From Pseudomonadota bacterium (GTDB lineage Bacteria > Pseudomonadota > Alphaproteobacteria > Reyranellales > Reyranellaceae): DNA of 64,000 bases. The notes beneath the pieces were generated by a model, which ran no database searches, had not been told where the DNA came from, and saw only the letters and a program-made list of their open reading frames with translations. The position numbers and the translations under genes are program-made. Location of the stretch: assembly GCA_018240685.1 (NCBI GenBank), contig JAFEFG010000001.1, forward strand, positions 1 to 64,000. Direction: 5' to 3'. Positions 37,124 through 47,005 of this stretch are shown in pieces; the first letter of the stretch is position 1, and each line of letters opens with the position of its first letter.

Positions 37124-38572
37124 TCACCCCGTCGCCGTGCCGCCGACGGTGATGGCGTCGAGCCGCAGGGTCGGCTGGCCGACGCCGACCGGCACGCCCT
37201 GGCCGTCCTTGCCGCAGGTACCGATGCCGGGATCGAGCGCCATGTCGTTGCCGACCATGCCGACGCGCGTGAGCGCCTCGGAGCCGGCGCCGATCAGGGT
37301 CGCGCCCTTCACCGGCCGGGTGATCTTGCCGTTCTCGATCAGGTAGCCCTCGGTGACGCTGAACACGAACTTGCCCGACACGATGTCGACCTGCCCGCCG
37401 CCGAAGTTGGCGCAATAGAGGCCCTTCTTCACCGAGGCGATGATCTCCTTGGGATCCTTGTCCCCGCCCAGCATGATGGTGTTGGTCATGCGCGGCATCG
37501 GTGCATGGGCATGGCTCTGGCGCCGGCCGTTGCCGGTCGGCTTCACGCCCATCAGGCGCGCGTTCATGCGGTCCTGCATCAGCCCGACCAGCCGGCCGTT
37601 CTCGATCAGCACGTTGCGCTGCGTCGGCGTGCCCTCGTCGTCGATGGTGAGCGAGCCGCGACGGTCCGAGAGCGTGCCGTCATCCACGACCGTCACGCCC
37701 GGCGAGGCCACCATCTCGCCCATCAGGTGGGTGAACATGGAGGTCTTCTTGCGGTGGAAGTCGCCCTCCAGCCCGTGCCCGACCGCCTCGTGCCACAGCA
37801 CGCCCGACCAGCCTGAGCCCAGCACCACCGGCATCTCGCCCGCCGGCGCGTCGATCGAGTCGAGATTGACCAGCGCCTGGCGGATCGCCTCGTCGGCTTC
37901 CTTCTTCCAGTAGTCGGGATGGAAGATGTCGCCATAGGCGGCGCGGCGGCCGCTGCCGGTGCTGCCGGCCTCGAGCCGGCTGCCGTCGGCGCACACCACG
38001 CTGACGTTCAGCCGCACCAGCGGCCGCACGTCGGCGGCGCGCCAGCCATTGGCGCGGATGATCTCGACCACCTGCCACGAGCCCGCCAGCGAGATCGAGA
38101 CCTGCCGCGCCTTGGGTTCCTTGGTGCGGACGTAGGCGTCGATCTCCTGCAGGAGCTTCACCTTCTTCTCGAAGCCCTCGCCGTCGATCGGGTTGTCGTC
38201 GGCATAGAGCAGGCGGTTGGTGCCGCGCGGCGATTCATCGGACTTGCCCGACTTGCCGGAGCGCACCGCCTTGACGGTGTCGGCGGCGCGCTTCAGCGCC
38301 TTCTCGTCCAGCGCCGAGGCATGGGCGAAGCCGGTCGCCTCGCCTGCGACAGAACGCAGGCCGAAGCCCTGGGTGGTGTCGTAGGCGGCACTCTTCAGCT
38401 TGCCGTCGTCGAAGCTCAGGCTCTCGCTCTGCACATATTCCAGGAACAGCTCGCCGTCGTCGCAGCCCTTGAGCGCCTCGTCGACCATCTTCTCGGTCTT
38501 GCGCTGGTCGAGCGCACCCTTGCCGAAGAACAGCCCGTCGGCGGTGGCGAGATGGTTGATGCCCTTTGCCAT
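37124..38572 (-). CDS. tldD: TldD metalloprotease subunit
   Basis: TldD, 482 aa, the zinc-bearing subunit of the TldD/TldE peptidase. The zinc motif is HEAVGHGLEGD (HExxxH) in VLWHEAVGHGLE near residue 275. Other features: EYVQSESLSFDDGKLKSAAYDTTQGFGLRS and the C-terminal FGGGQVDIVSGKFVFSVTEGYLIENG. Start is ATG 38572 (MAKGINHLATADGLFFGKG). It is convergent with panE with no base between the two stop codons. The partner pmbA is at 16066-17451. Confidence 0.94.
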   Translation of the reverse strand: MAKGINHLATADGLFFGKGALDQRKTEKMVDEALKGCDDGELFLEYVQSESLSFDDGKLKSAAYDTTQGFGLRSVAGEATGFAHASALDEKALKRAADTVKAVRSGKSGKSDESPRGTNRLLYADDNPIDGEGFEKKVKLLQEIDAYVRTKEPKARQVSISLAGSWQVVEIIRANGWRAADVRPLVRLNVSVVCADGSRLEAGSTGSGRRAAYGDIFHPDYWKKEADEAIRQALVNLDSIDAPAGEMPVVLGSGWSGVLWHEAVGHGLEGDFHRKKTSMFTHLMGEMVASPGVTVVDDGTLSDRRGSLTIDDEGTPTQRNVLIENGRLVGLMQDRMNARLMGVKPTGNGRRQSHAHAPMPRMTNTIMLGGDKDPKEIIASVKKGLYCANFGGGQVDIVSGKFVFSVTEGYLIENGKITRPVKGATLIGAGSEALTRVGMVGNDMALDPGIGTCGKDGQGVPVGVGQPTLRLDAITVGGTATG

Positions 38573-38638
38573 TCGAACGCACCTTTCATGCGGACCGCAG
38601 GCTTCGGGCCCGCTCAAATCCCCGCTACGGGGAGAGTC

Positions 38639-39610
38639 CTATACGACCAGGACGATCTTGCCAAAATGGGCATTGGCCTTCATGTGCGCAAGCGCGGCGG
38701 CGGCCTCGGCGAGGGGGAAGGTGCGGTCGATCGGCAGGCTGAGCTTGCCGGCCTCGATCGCCGGCCACAGGTCCCTGCGGGCCGCCTGGACGATGTCCCG
38801 CACCTCCTCGGGCGAGCGGGTGCGGAAGGTGACGCCGATATAGTCGATGCGCTTCAGTGCATGGAGGTCGAAGTTGAACTCGCCCTTCATGCCGCCCAGC
38901 CGGCCGACATTGACGATGCGGCCGAGGATGGCGGCGGCCTCCATGTTCTGGTTCATGACGCCGCCCGAGACCTGGTCGACGATCAGGTCGACGCCCTTGC
39001 CGCCGGTCGCTTCCTTGACCTTCTCCGGCCACGTCGGGTCGCGGGTGTCGAGGGCGAGGTCACAGCCGAACTCCGCGAGGCGGGCGCGGCGGGCGTCGTT
39101 GGTCGAGGTGCCCATCACGACGCTGGCGCCCAGGTGCCTGGCGATCTGCATGCCGAGCAGGCCGACGCCCGAGCTGGCGCCCTGGATCAGGACCGACTCG
39201 CCCTTCTTGAGCCGGCCGGCGCCGGCCAGCGCATTGTGCATGGTCTGCACCGCCACCGGCATGCAGGCGGCCTGCTCCCAGCTCATGTTGTTGGCGGGCA
39301 CCTTGTGGGCACGGCCGGCATCGGCGACGGCATATTCGGCGAAGCCGCCCCCGACCGAGCTCATGACGCGATCGCCGGGCTTGAACTCCTGCACCGCGCT
39401 GCCGACCGCCTCGACCTCGCCGGCGCATTCCAGCCCCACGATCGTGCCCGGCCCGCCGATGGCGCCGTGGCGATGGCCGGCCGCGACGCCGAGATCGGCG
39501 CGGTTGAGCGAGGCCGCCTTCACCCGGATCAGGATTTCGTTGGGTTTCGGCGCGGGCTTGGCCACCTCGCCGATGCCGACGCCCTTTTCGCCCACCACGA
39601 CTGCCTTCAT
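38639..39610 (-). CDS. NAD(P)H:quinone oxidoreductase-like zinc-type alcohol dehydrogenase (MDR)
   Basis: Medium-chain reductase, 323 aa. The N-terminal GroES-like domain has LIRVKAASLNRADLGVAAG and GLECAGEVEAVGSAV; the Rossmann motif is VLIQGASSGVGLLGMQIARHLGASVV (residues ~143-168). No catalytic Cys/His zinc set is present, as in quinone oxidoreductases (QOR/zeta-crystallin). The likely reaction is NADPH-dependent reduction of quinones or enones. GAGGAG precedes the ATG. A 16-bp palindrome lies about 85 bp upstream. Confidence 0.88.
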   Translation of the reverse strand: MKAVVVGEKGVGIGEVAKPAPKPNEILIRVKAASLNRADLGVAAGHRHGAIGGPGTIVGLECAGEVEAVGSAVQEFKPGDRVMSSVGGGFAEYAVADAGRAHKVPANNMSWEQAACMPVAVQTMHNALAGAGRLKKGESVLIQGASSGVGLLGMQIARHLGASVVMGTSTNDARRARLAEFGCDLALDTRDPTWPEKVKEATGGKGVDLIVDQVSGGVMNQNMEAAAILGRIVNVGRLGGMKGEFNFDLHALKRIDYIGVTFRTRSPEEVRDIVQAARRDLWPAIEAGKLSLPIDRTFPLAEAAAALAHMKANAHFGKIVLVV

Positions 39611-39981
39611 GACGACGCTCCTCGTTCATTAGAAAAATCGACTTGCCTTCGCGCGCCAACGCTGGGTCTCCCTTTTTAAAAGGAGAATAAAAACGTTACC
39701 GCGCGGTAACCGGCCTTTCGCGCATGAGCTTTTCTTGACCGAAAATCGCTCGCCGTGCGCGGTGTCCGCGGTTCGTGCGGCACAAGCATAGCGCGCCCGA
39801 CGATGGCGCACGATTCCGGTCGCCACCGGGCGCGGCTTCGCACTTCGCGCAGCGAACCGCCTCTGGCCGCCGGCGCTTGACGATGGTCCGCCGGCACACC
39901 CAAGGTCGCCGCAACGCCCGCATAACCAGCGCACAACCGGCGCACGACGAGCGGACCGGGCGACCCAGGGGAGGACGGATC
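39611..39981. other. Divergent intergenic region with candidate regulatory palindromes
   Basis: 371 bp between the quinone oxidoreductase and the HpaH-like gene. It is richer in A and T from about 39660 to 39750. It holds CCTTTTtAAAAGG (39671-39683) and the perfect palindrome GTTACCGCGCGGTAAC (39695-39710). I see no credible gene in it; the half next to HpaH is GC-rich without clear signals. Confidence 0.5.
39695..39710. promoter_or_regulatory. Perfect 16-bp palindrome, candidate operator
   Basis: GTTACCGCGCGGTAAC is its own reverse complement. It lies 85 bp upstream of the quinone oxidoreductase and 272 bp upstream of the HpaH-like gene. The form (TTACC-N4-GGTAA) fits a TetR- or MarR-type dimer site. 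No regulator gene is adjacent, so the binding protein is unknown. Confidence 0.45.
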
Positions 39982-40785
<804 letters not shown>

Positions 40786-40815
40786 CCCCGGGGGCGTCCG
40801 CCCCTCGCTTCGTCT

Positions 40816-40849
40816 GATCGCGGCGCCGCCGGATCGGGCGGCCGCGATC
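40816..40849. terminator. Hairpin between the convergent hydratase and acyl-CoA synthetase genes
   Basis: GATCGCGGCGCCGCC (40816-40830) pairs with GGCGGCCGCGATC (40837-40849) with a 2-nt bulge and 6-nt loop. It sits between the two convergent stops, ending 8 bp before the synthetase stop. There is no T-run; a bidirectional end signal is plausible. Confidence 0.45.
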
Positions 40850-40856
40850 GTGCGCC

Positions 40857-42398
40857 TCACACGATCCTGCTTTCGCGGCCTTCCCAGTAGCGGTCGCGCA
40901 GCAGGCGCTTGTAGAGCTTGCCGGTGGGATGGCGCGGCAGTTCCGGCTCGAAGTCGATGCTGCGCGGGCACTTGATCGCCGAGAGGTGCTGCTTGCAGTA
41001 GGCGATCAGCTCCTCGGCCAGGGCCGGGCCGGCATCGGCCCAGTGGCGCGGCTGGACCACGGCCTTCACCTCCTCGCCGAAGTCGGGATTGGGCACGCCG
41101 AACACGGCGCAGTCCATGACCTTGGGATGGTTGATGAGGAGGTTCTCGGCTTCCTGCGGGTAGATGTTCACGCCGCCGGAGATGATCATGAACGCCTTGC
41201 GGTCGGTCAGGTGCAGGTAGCCGTCGGCATCGACGTAGCCCACGTCGCCCAGCGTGCTCCAGCCCTTGGGATGGCGCGACTCGGCCGTCTTCCTGGCGTC
41301 GTTGTGGTATTCGAACGGGCGGCCCTCGGCGAAGTAGATCGTGCCGGGCTCGCCCTGGGGCAGCTCGTTGCCCTCGTCGTCGCAGATCTTGAGCTTGCCG
41401 ACGACGGCGCGACCGACCGTGCCCTTGTGCGCCAGCCATTCGGCCGAGTTGCACAGGGTGAGGCCGTTGCCCTCGGTGCCGGCATAGTATTCCCAGATCA
41501 CCGGCCCCCACCACGCGATCATCTGCTCCTTCACCGGGATGGGGCAGGGGGCGGCGGCATGGATGGCGCACGTGAGCGACGAGACGTCGTACTTGCGTCG
41601 CACCTCCTCGGGCAGCTTGAGGAAACGCACGAACATGGTCGGCACGAGCTGCGTGTGCGTGGCGTGGTACTTCTCGACCAGCCGCAGATACTCCTCGGCG
41701 TCGAAATGCTCCATGACGATCGAGGTGCCGCCCAGCCGCATGACGCTCATGTTGAAGCGCAGCGGAGCGGCGTGATAGAGCGGCGCCGGCGACAGATAGA
41801 TCGTGTCCTCGTTGATGCCGTAGATCCTGCTGGTGATCTGCAGCAGCGGGTTCTCCGCATCGATGGGCTGCGGCTCGACCACCGGCAGCACGCCCTTGGG
41901 CCGCCCCGTGGTGCCGGACGAATAGAGCATGTCGTGGCCGGCGGTCTCGTCGGCGATGCGGGTCGCGGGATACGCGGCCACCGCCTCCTCCCACGACTCG
42001 TAGCCGGGGAGGGTGCCGTCGATCATGTAGCGCCGCGTGACGCCCGCCATCAGCGGCGCCAGCTCGGCCGCGCGGTCGGCAAGGTGGTGCGAGGTGACGA
42101 AGAGCTTCGCGCCGCAGTCGCCGACGATGTAGTCCACCTCGGCGGCGGTCAGGCGCGAGCTGATGGCGGTGTAGATCAGGCCCGAGCGCTGGGCGCCCCA
42201 GCAGATCTCGAAGAAGCGCGGATGGTTCTCCAGGAACAGGGCGACATGGTCGCCCGGCTTCAGGCCGGCGGCGCGGAAGAGCTGGGCGATGCGGTTGGAC
42301 TGGTCGTCGAGCTGCCGGTAGGTGACGGTCTCGCCGGTGGCGGCCATGACATAGGCCGGCTTGTCGGGATGCTTCTGGGCGTGGATATACGGATGCAC
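40857..42398 (-). CDS. AMP-dependent acyl-CoA synthetase
   Basis: ANL-family ligase, 513 aa from GTG 42398 (encoding VHPYIHAQKHPDKPAYVMAATGE), with GGAGG 11 bp upstream; a longer in-frame start would run through the tRNA and is rejected. The P-loop is MLYSSGTTGRPKG (residues ~168-180); A5/A7 motifs include EYYAGTEGNGLT, STLGDVGYVDADGYLHLTDRKAFMIISGGVNIYPQE, and the A10 lysine is in HPTGKLYKRLLRDRY. It activates a fatty or aromatic acid to its CoA ester; which one is unknown. Confidence 0.88.
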   Translation of the reverse strand: MHPYIHAQKHPDKPAYVMAATGETVTYRQLDDQSNRIAQLFRAAGLKPGDHVALFLENHPRFFEICWGAQRSGLIYTAISSRLTAAEVDYIVGDCGAKLFVTSHHLADRAAELAPLMAGVTRRYMIDGTLPGYESWEEAVAAYPATRIADETAGHDMLYSSGTTGRPKGVLPVVEPQPIDAENPLLQITSRIYGINEDTIYLSPAPLYHAAPLRFNMSVMRLGGTSIVMEHFDAEEYLRLVEKYHATHTQLVPTMFVRFLKLPEEVRRKYDVSSLTCAIHAAAPCPIPVKEQMIAWWGPVIWEYYAGTEGNGLTLCNSAEWLAHKGTVGRAVVGKLKICDDEGNELPQGEPGTIYFAEGRPFEYHNDARKTAESRHPKGWSTLGDVGYVDADGYLHLTDRKAFMIISGGVNIYPQEAENLLINHPKVMDCAVFGVPNPDFGEEVKAVVQPRHWADAGPALAEELIAYCKQHLSAIKCPRSIDFEPELPRHPTGKLYKRLLRDRYWEGRESRIV

Positions 42399-42529
42399 TG
42401 GAACTCTTTCCTCCGGACGACGCTCTTGCTTTGCGCTCTTGCTGGGGCGCCATATGACCGGACAGCCCGGCTCCTCGCAAGCATTGACCCGGTTCCGCCC
42501 TTCGGCTTTATTCCCGGCGCACCCAGCGT

Positions 42530-42616
42530 GCCCCCGTGGCGGAATTGGTAGACGCGCCTGACTCAAAATCAGGTTTCCTCACGGAAGTGTTGGTTCGAGT
42601 CCGACCGGGGGCACCA
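42530..42616 (+). tRNA. tRNA-Leu (CAA anticodon)
   Basis: An 87-nt type-II tRNA with CCA encoded. Acceptor arms GCCCCCG (42530-42536) and CGGGGGC (42606-42612) pair fully, followed by A and CCA. The D-loop GGAATTGGTAGACGCG, anticodon stem CCTGA/TCAGG with loop CTCAAAA (anticodon CAA at 42564-42566), a long variable arm, and the T-loop GTTCGAGTC are all present. It reads UUG codons. No integrase or repeated 3' end is seen nearby. Confidence 0.95.
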
Positions 42617-42842
42617 CGCTCGCTTTTGCGCAAGCCAACGATCTGGTTTCGCCCAGGTAATTTTTTCGGCTTGTCGCACTCCGGCCTTGGCATCGGGAAC
42701 TGCGGCCGTTCGACCTCCTCCTCGATTCGTTCTTCTCTTTGAGCGCGCGTAAGTGCACGGCCTGCTCCGCGAGACGCGTGCGATTGGCATTCGAGTGTAG
42801 ACATCTATCGGGGCTGTGGGCGGTGGCCCCGAGGGGGTGCGA

Positions 42843-43841
42843 CTATTCAATCGTCTCGTCTGCTCTTGCCATCACGTGCAGGGGGATCGAAATGCCGATT
42901 TCATTGGCGGTTCGGTTGTTTATGACTGTCTCGATGACCGTCGGCCATTCGACGGGTATGTCCGCCGGCGGAACGCCGGCCGCAATCTGCTCAATGAACC
43001 GGGCGAGTTGTGCAATCAAAGCGGGAACGTTGGGGCCGTAACTGACAAGACCGCCGGCTTCACAAAACTCGCGTCGAGGAAACACGGCCGGCACACGCAT
43101 CTGGCGGGCGCGATCTGCAATCATCTGCCTGTTTGCGATCGTCACGGGGTCGGTGAAGCACAACATCGAGTCGCAGCCGCTGGCCGCACCCTCGCCAAGG
43201 GCGCTTTCCAACGCAGAGCGATCTCTGACCGGGCGCACCAGAAGTTCCAGGCCCAATTGTTCCGCGGCGCTTTGCGTGCGTTTGCGCTCTTCGGTTTCCC
43301 CGGGATGGTCGGGGCTCTGGACGACAAGCGTGCGCCTCGCCGTGGGCGCAAGCTCGCGCAGGAGCTGAATGCGCTTGCCGGCTAACTCCCACATCAACTG
43401 AGAGTTTCCGGTCGCATTGCCCCCGGGCCTGGCCATGCTCCGCACAAATCCAGCGGCGATCGGGTCGCCGCTGAATGAGAAGACGACCGGCACCGAACGC
43501 TGGGCAATCGGAACAACCCTGGTCGCGGCCGCGTATGCCACAAGAACGTCGATGCCTTCCTGCAGCAACTGATCGAGGAGCGCCGGGAGTATCTTCGAAT
43601 CGAGGTTCGCGAACCGAGACCTGATCACGTAGTCGCGCCCCTCATCCCAGCCGAGTTTTCCCAGGCCCAGCCGCAATTGCGCCAGATCCGGGTCGGTCGG
43701 TCTTGCCGGAGACAGAAATCCCACACGAACCGGGCGCTGGATGCGTTGCGCGACGGCAGGTCCGGCGGCAAGCAGATAGCAGGCGGGGGCGCCAAGCATC
43801 GCTCGTCGCGTAAGCGCATGACGGGGCTGACCTGGATGCAA
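42843..43841 (-). CDS. ABC transporter solute-binding protein (ABC_sub_bind family)
   Basis: Periplasmic protein of 332 aa. The frame opens at TTG 43841 with GAGGG upstream, giving a twin-arginine-like signal (HALTRRAMLGAPACYLLAAGPAVAQ, residues ~8-32); a start at the internal ATG (43799) is possible. The body matches ABC_sub_bind (PF04392-type): RVGFLSPARPTDPDLAQLRLGLGKLGWDEGRDYVIRSRFAN, VLVAYAAATRVV, VPVVFSFSGDPIAAGFVRSMARPGGNATG, PAVFPRREFCEAGGLVSYGPN. Such proteins occur in large numbers in some alpha- and betaproteobacteria. No permease or ATPase is adjacent. It is divergent from the second UbiD-like gene. Confidence 0.85.
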   Translation of the reverse strand: MHPGQPRHALTRRAMLGAPACYLLAAGPAVAQRIQRPVRVGFLSPARPTDPDLAQLRLGLGKLGWDEGRDYVIRSRFANLDSKILPALLDQLLQEGIDVLVAYAAATRVVPIAQRSVPVVFSFSGDPIAAGFVRSMARPGGNATGNSQLMWELAGKRIQLLRELAPTARRTLVVQSPDHPGETEERKRTQSAAEQLGLELLVRPVRDRSALESALGEGAASGCDSMLCFTDPVTIANRQMIADRARQMRVPAVFPRREFCEAGGLVSYGPNVPALIAQLARFIEQIAAGVPPADIPVEWPTVIETVINNRTANEIGISIPLHVMARADETIE

Positions 43842-44092
43842 TTTGACCCTCGCGTTCTGGCAGCTCGCCTGGTGTCAAATCGTAGCCTTTGCATTGCGCC
43901 AGGCAAGACGGGTGGGCCAACAACACGGACGTGTGAAGCGAGTGCTCAAGGGCGCGCGGGCGCCGGCCGGGCCACACGTGGTCGCCCAGGCCCAGGGCGC
44001 AAGCCGTACGCGCGTTGCGGCGGGCGATGCGCAGTGGCAGGTTCGCGGCAACAACCGGCGCCCGGCCAATCGACGAAGGAGATTGCGCTTCA

Positions 44093-45532
44093 ATGCCTTA
44101 CAAAGACATGCGTGAGTTCATCTCGCTTCTCGAGGCAAAGGAATTGTTGGCTCGGGTCAGCGTCGAGGTCGATCCCGAATGGGAGATCAATGGCGTGACC
44201 CATGCGGTGACCAGCGAGGGCGGTCCGGCGGTTCTGTTCGATAACGTCAAGGGCACGACCACACCGGTTCTGGCAGAGCTGTTCGGCCGGTCCTGGCGTC
44301 GCCTGGCCCTGGCGATGGATCTCGACACCGAGGATCAAGTCGCCATCCGTTCCGAGTGGATCAGGAGGATCGGGAATCCGATTGCGCCAGTGGAGGTGCA
44401 GACCGGACCGTGCAAGGAGAATGTCCTCACCGGCGATCAGGCAAGCCTGGACGGACTCTTTCCGATGATCCGCTGGCACGCGCACGACGGCGGCTATTAC
44501 CTCGGCACGCTGGGAATGCTCGTGACGGCCGACGCCGAGACCGGCGATCAGAACGTCGGCTGCTATCGCATGATGTACCGCAGTCGCACCGAGACGGGCC
44601 TGATGATGCAGCCGTTCCAGGGCGGCGCACAGCACCTGGAGAAATGGGGACGGCTGCACCCGGGCATCCCGATGCCGGTGGCCGTCGTGTTCGGGGCCGA
44701 CCCCTGCTACGTCCTGGCCGGAGGCTCCAAGTTCGAACAGCCGCCGGGCGAGGACGCTTATGCCGGCGGGCTGCGGCAACAGGCCATCGAGCTCGTCAAG
44801 TGCCAGACGTCGGATCTCAAGGTCCCCGCCAACGCCGAGATCATCCTCGAAGGCGAGGTCATGCCCGGCGAGATGGACAAGGATGGCCCATTCGGAGAGT
44901 TCACCGGCTTCCTCGATCACCAGAGCAGGTGCAACATCTTCCGGCTCAAGGCGATCACCCATAGGGACAACCCGATCTTCCACGGCGAGCGCGAAGGTTA
45001 CCCGTCAGAGGGCGGCCTGATGTACATCCTCGGAATGGAACCGGTGGTGCTCAAGAAACTCGAGAGCGTCGGCGGCGTTCTCGATGTTCACATGCCGCTG
45101 TCCGGCGTGGGCTTCGAACTCGTGATCTCGATGAGGGTAACGAGCAAAGGCCAGGTCCGCCAAACCATTCAGAAGGTTTTCGGCGATTCCGATGTCGGCG
45201 GCTACATCAAGCACATCACCGTCGTCGGCGAAGGCATCGACATCCGCAACCGCGACGACGTCGCCTGGGCGGTCGCGACCCATGTTCAGGCCGACCGCGA
45301 CCTGATGATCATCCCGAGATGCCCGCAGACCAGTCTGGATGTCTCGCAGACCCGGCGAAACTGGGGCACGAAGATGGGCATTGATGCCACCGGTCCCATC
45401 TTCGACTACGAAGAAGAAGGCAAGGTATTCCCCGCCCTGTGCGACGACCCGGACATCAGGGCGCGCGTCAAGGCGCAGTGGGACAGGTACGGGATCAGGC
45501 TGTCCGGAGCAATTTCCGTTCACGGCGGTTGA
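44093..45532 (+). CDS. UbiD-like decarboxylase, likely catabolic
   Basis: UbiD-family protein, 479 aa from ATG 44093 with GAAGGAGA upstream. It shares MPYKDMREFISLLEAKELLARV, GPAVLFDNVKGTTTPVLAELFG, GCYRMMYRSRTETGLMMQPFQGGAQH, EVMPGEMDKDGPFGEFTGFLD and VVGEGIDIRNRDDVAWAVATHVQADRD with the family, but differs clearly from the ubiD at 26249-27766. UbiD-like enzymes use prenylated FMN to (de)carboxylate aromatic or unsaturated acids. Position next to a solute-binding protein suggests a catabolic acid substrate. No UbiX is in the window. Confidence 0.85.
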   Translation: MPYKDMREFISLLEAKELLARVSVEVDPEWEINGVTHAVTSEGGPAVLFDNVKGTTTPVLAELFGRSWRRLALAMDLDTEDQVAIRSEWIRRIGNPIAPVEVQTGPCKENVLTGDQASLDGLFPMIRWHAHDGGYYLGTLGMLVTADAETGDQNVGCYRMMYRSRTETGLMMQPFQGGAQHLEKWGRLHPGIPMPVAVVFGADPCYVLAGGSKFEQPPGEDAYAGGLRQQAIELVKCQTSDLKVPANAEIILEGEVMPGEMDKDGPFGEFTGFLDHQSRCNIFRLKAITHRDNPIFHGEREGYPSEGGLMYILGMEPVVLKKLESVGGVLDVHMPLSGVGFELVISMRVTSKGQVRQTIQKVFGDSDVGGYIKHITVVGEGIDIRNRDDVAWAVATHVQADRDLMIIPRCPQTSLDVSQTRRNWGTKMGIDATGPIFDYEEEGKVFPALCDDPDIRARVKAQWDRYGIRLSGAISVHGG

Positions 45533-45747
45533 TCGTCATCGGTCGGGAAGTCGTTCCGGCATTTCATCGGGGCGCTGGGATCGAAGCCGGGGCCGAGCCA
45601 GTCCCGCATCTCTTGATGTCGCCCGTGGTCCGGGTCCGCGAGGGTCCGGTGCCGACGTGCCGATGTCAAACTGATGGGGTGCGGTGACGTGCAATCCCTC
45701 TGAATCCGCCTCCGCCCGACGCCGCGCGCGAAGTCGCGGCCGAACGC

Positions 45748-46965
45748 CTAGGCGGGATGCCGGCGCGTGACTTCTCGCAGGGTCTCCACGAAGAGTTCGT
45801 GAAGGCGGGTCGGCTTCCAGTTGTGACGGCAGATGAGCCAGATCGGTCGCCGCGCATTCGGCACGGGCCTGTCCAGCGCGACGAGGCCCTGGTGTTCGTA
45901 GTCCGTGCCGAAGTCACTGCGCACTGTCAGGGCGAGGAATTCGCCGCTCAGGACCAGGCTGCGCGTCAGCTCGAACAGCTCGCTCTGCGCGGTGAATTCG
46001 GGCGGCGTGACGCCTTCCTCCTCGAACATGGCGCGGAATCGGATGGCGATGCCGGTCCGCGGCGGATTGCCGATCCAGCGGTAGGTCGCCAGTTCGCGGG
46101 CGCTGATGTTGCGGCGGCCGGCCAGCGGATGATCGCGGCGGCAGATGATGCGCACGTCGGTCTGGCACAGTTCTTCCGTCGTGAAGTCGGCCGGCACGTT
46201 GGGCCGCGCCGTGCTCACCATGCAGTCGAGACGTCCGGCACGAAGTTCGAGCAGCATTTCCTCGTACTGGTCGTTGGTGACGGAGAAGCGCGCGCGCGGA
46301 TGTCGAGCCGACAGGCGCAGGATCGCCGCCGACAGCACGCCGCCCGCCGAGGCGCGCACCGCCCCGATCGTGACGGTGCCTTCGATAAGACCGTCCAGCT
46401 CCTTCACCTCGGCGGCAGCCAGGCGCAGCTCCTCGAGGCCGAGATTGGCAAGCAGCGCGATCTCGTGGCCAAGCGTGTTCAGCCGCGCGCCGCGCTTCTC
46501 GCGGTACAACAGCTCGACCCCGATCGCACTCTCCAGGCCGCCGAGCGCGCGATGCAGTGACGGCACGCGCACCCCAAGGCTTTCGGCGGCGGCCGCAAAG
46601 CCGCCCTGGCGTTCCATCGCCACCAGCGCCACCAGCTGGCCAACCGTGAGGGCGCGCAGCAGCTTCTCGATCCGCTGTGGGCCGGCATCGGCTTCGCGTG
46701 GCACCTTGCGGATCGCCCGCGTCAGGAAGGCGATGCAGCGCGCCACACGTTCGCTCAGAACGGTCGCGTACTTGGTCGGCGTGAGGCCAGTCGGTCGTCG
46801 TTCGAACAGCGCCACGCCATAGAAGTTCTCCAGCGCGGCGAGGCAGAGGGTGACGGCAGGCTGTGTCAGCCCGGCGTGGCGAGCCGTGGCGTGCACGCTG
46901 GCGCCACCAGCGACCATGAGAAACAGGCGCGCATGTCGGAGGTTCGGGAAGGATTGGCCTGCCAT
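45748..46965 (-). CDS. LysR-family regulator with two N-terminal HTH domains
   Basis: Regulator of 405 aa, about 100 longer than usual. Residues ~9-66 form one LysR winged HTH (LRHARLFLMVAGGASVHATARHAGLTQPAVTLCLAALENFYGVALFERR). Residues ~104-165 form a second (LTVGQLVALVAMERQGGFAAAAESLGVRVPSLHRALGGLESAIGVELLYREKRG). The effector domain starts near 195 (GTVTIGAVRASAGGVLSAAILRLSARHPRARFSV). It is divergent from the aminotransferase-pxp operon with a 210-bp gap and is the obvious candidate regulator of it. The ligand is unknown. Confidence 0.88.
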   Translation of the reverse strand: MAGQSFPNLRHARLFLMVAGGASVHATARHAGLTQPAVTLCLAALENFYGVALFERRPTGLTPTKYATVLSERVARCIAFLTRAIRKVPREADAGPQRIEKLLRALTVGQLVALVAMERQGGFAAAAESLGVRVPSLHRALGGLESAIGVELLYREKRGARLNTLGHEIALLANLGLEELRLAAAEVKELDGLIEGTVTIGAVRASAGGVLSAAILRLSARHPRARFSVTNDQYEEMLLELRAGRLDCMVSTARPNVPADFTTEELCQTDVRIICRRDHPLAGRRNISARELATYRWIGNPPRTGIAIRFRAMFEEEGVTPPEFTAQSELFELTRSLVLSGEFLALTVRSDFGTDYEHQGLVALDRPVPNARRPIWLICRHNWKPTRLHELFVETLREVTRRHPA

Positions 46966-46984
46966 TTGCGTAACGGCTCCTACA

Positions 46985-47005
46985 TTATTAGCAAAAACTT
47001 ATTAG
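46985..47005. promoter_or_regulatory. TTATTAG direct repeat in the LysR / operon divergent region
   Basis: TTATTAG occurs at 46985-46991 and 46999-47005, a 14-bp period, within an AT-rich island 20-40 bp upstream of the lysR start. It may be part of a promoter or a site for the divergent LysR protein, which often binds near its own start. Confidence 0.3.

Noticed and set aside
42508-42804. Small open frames across tRNA-Leu
   Set aside because: They overlap the tRNA and have no ribosome site or recognised sequence.
42530-43841. tRNA-Leu as integration site of a genomic island
   Set aside because: No integrase and no repeat of the tRNA 3' end were found within the following genes.
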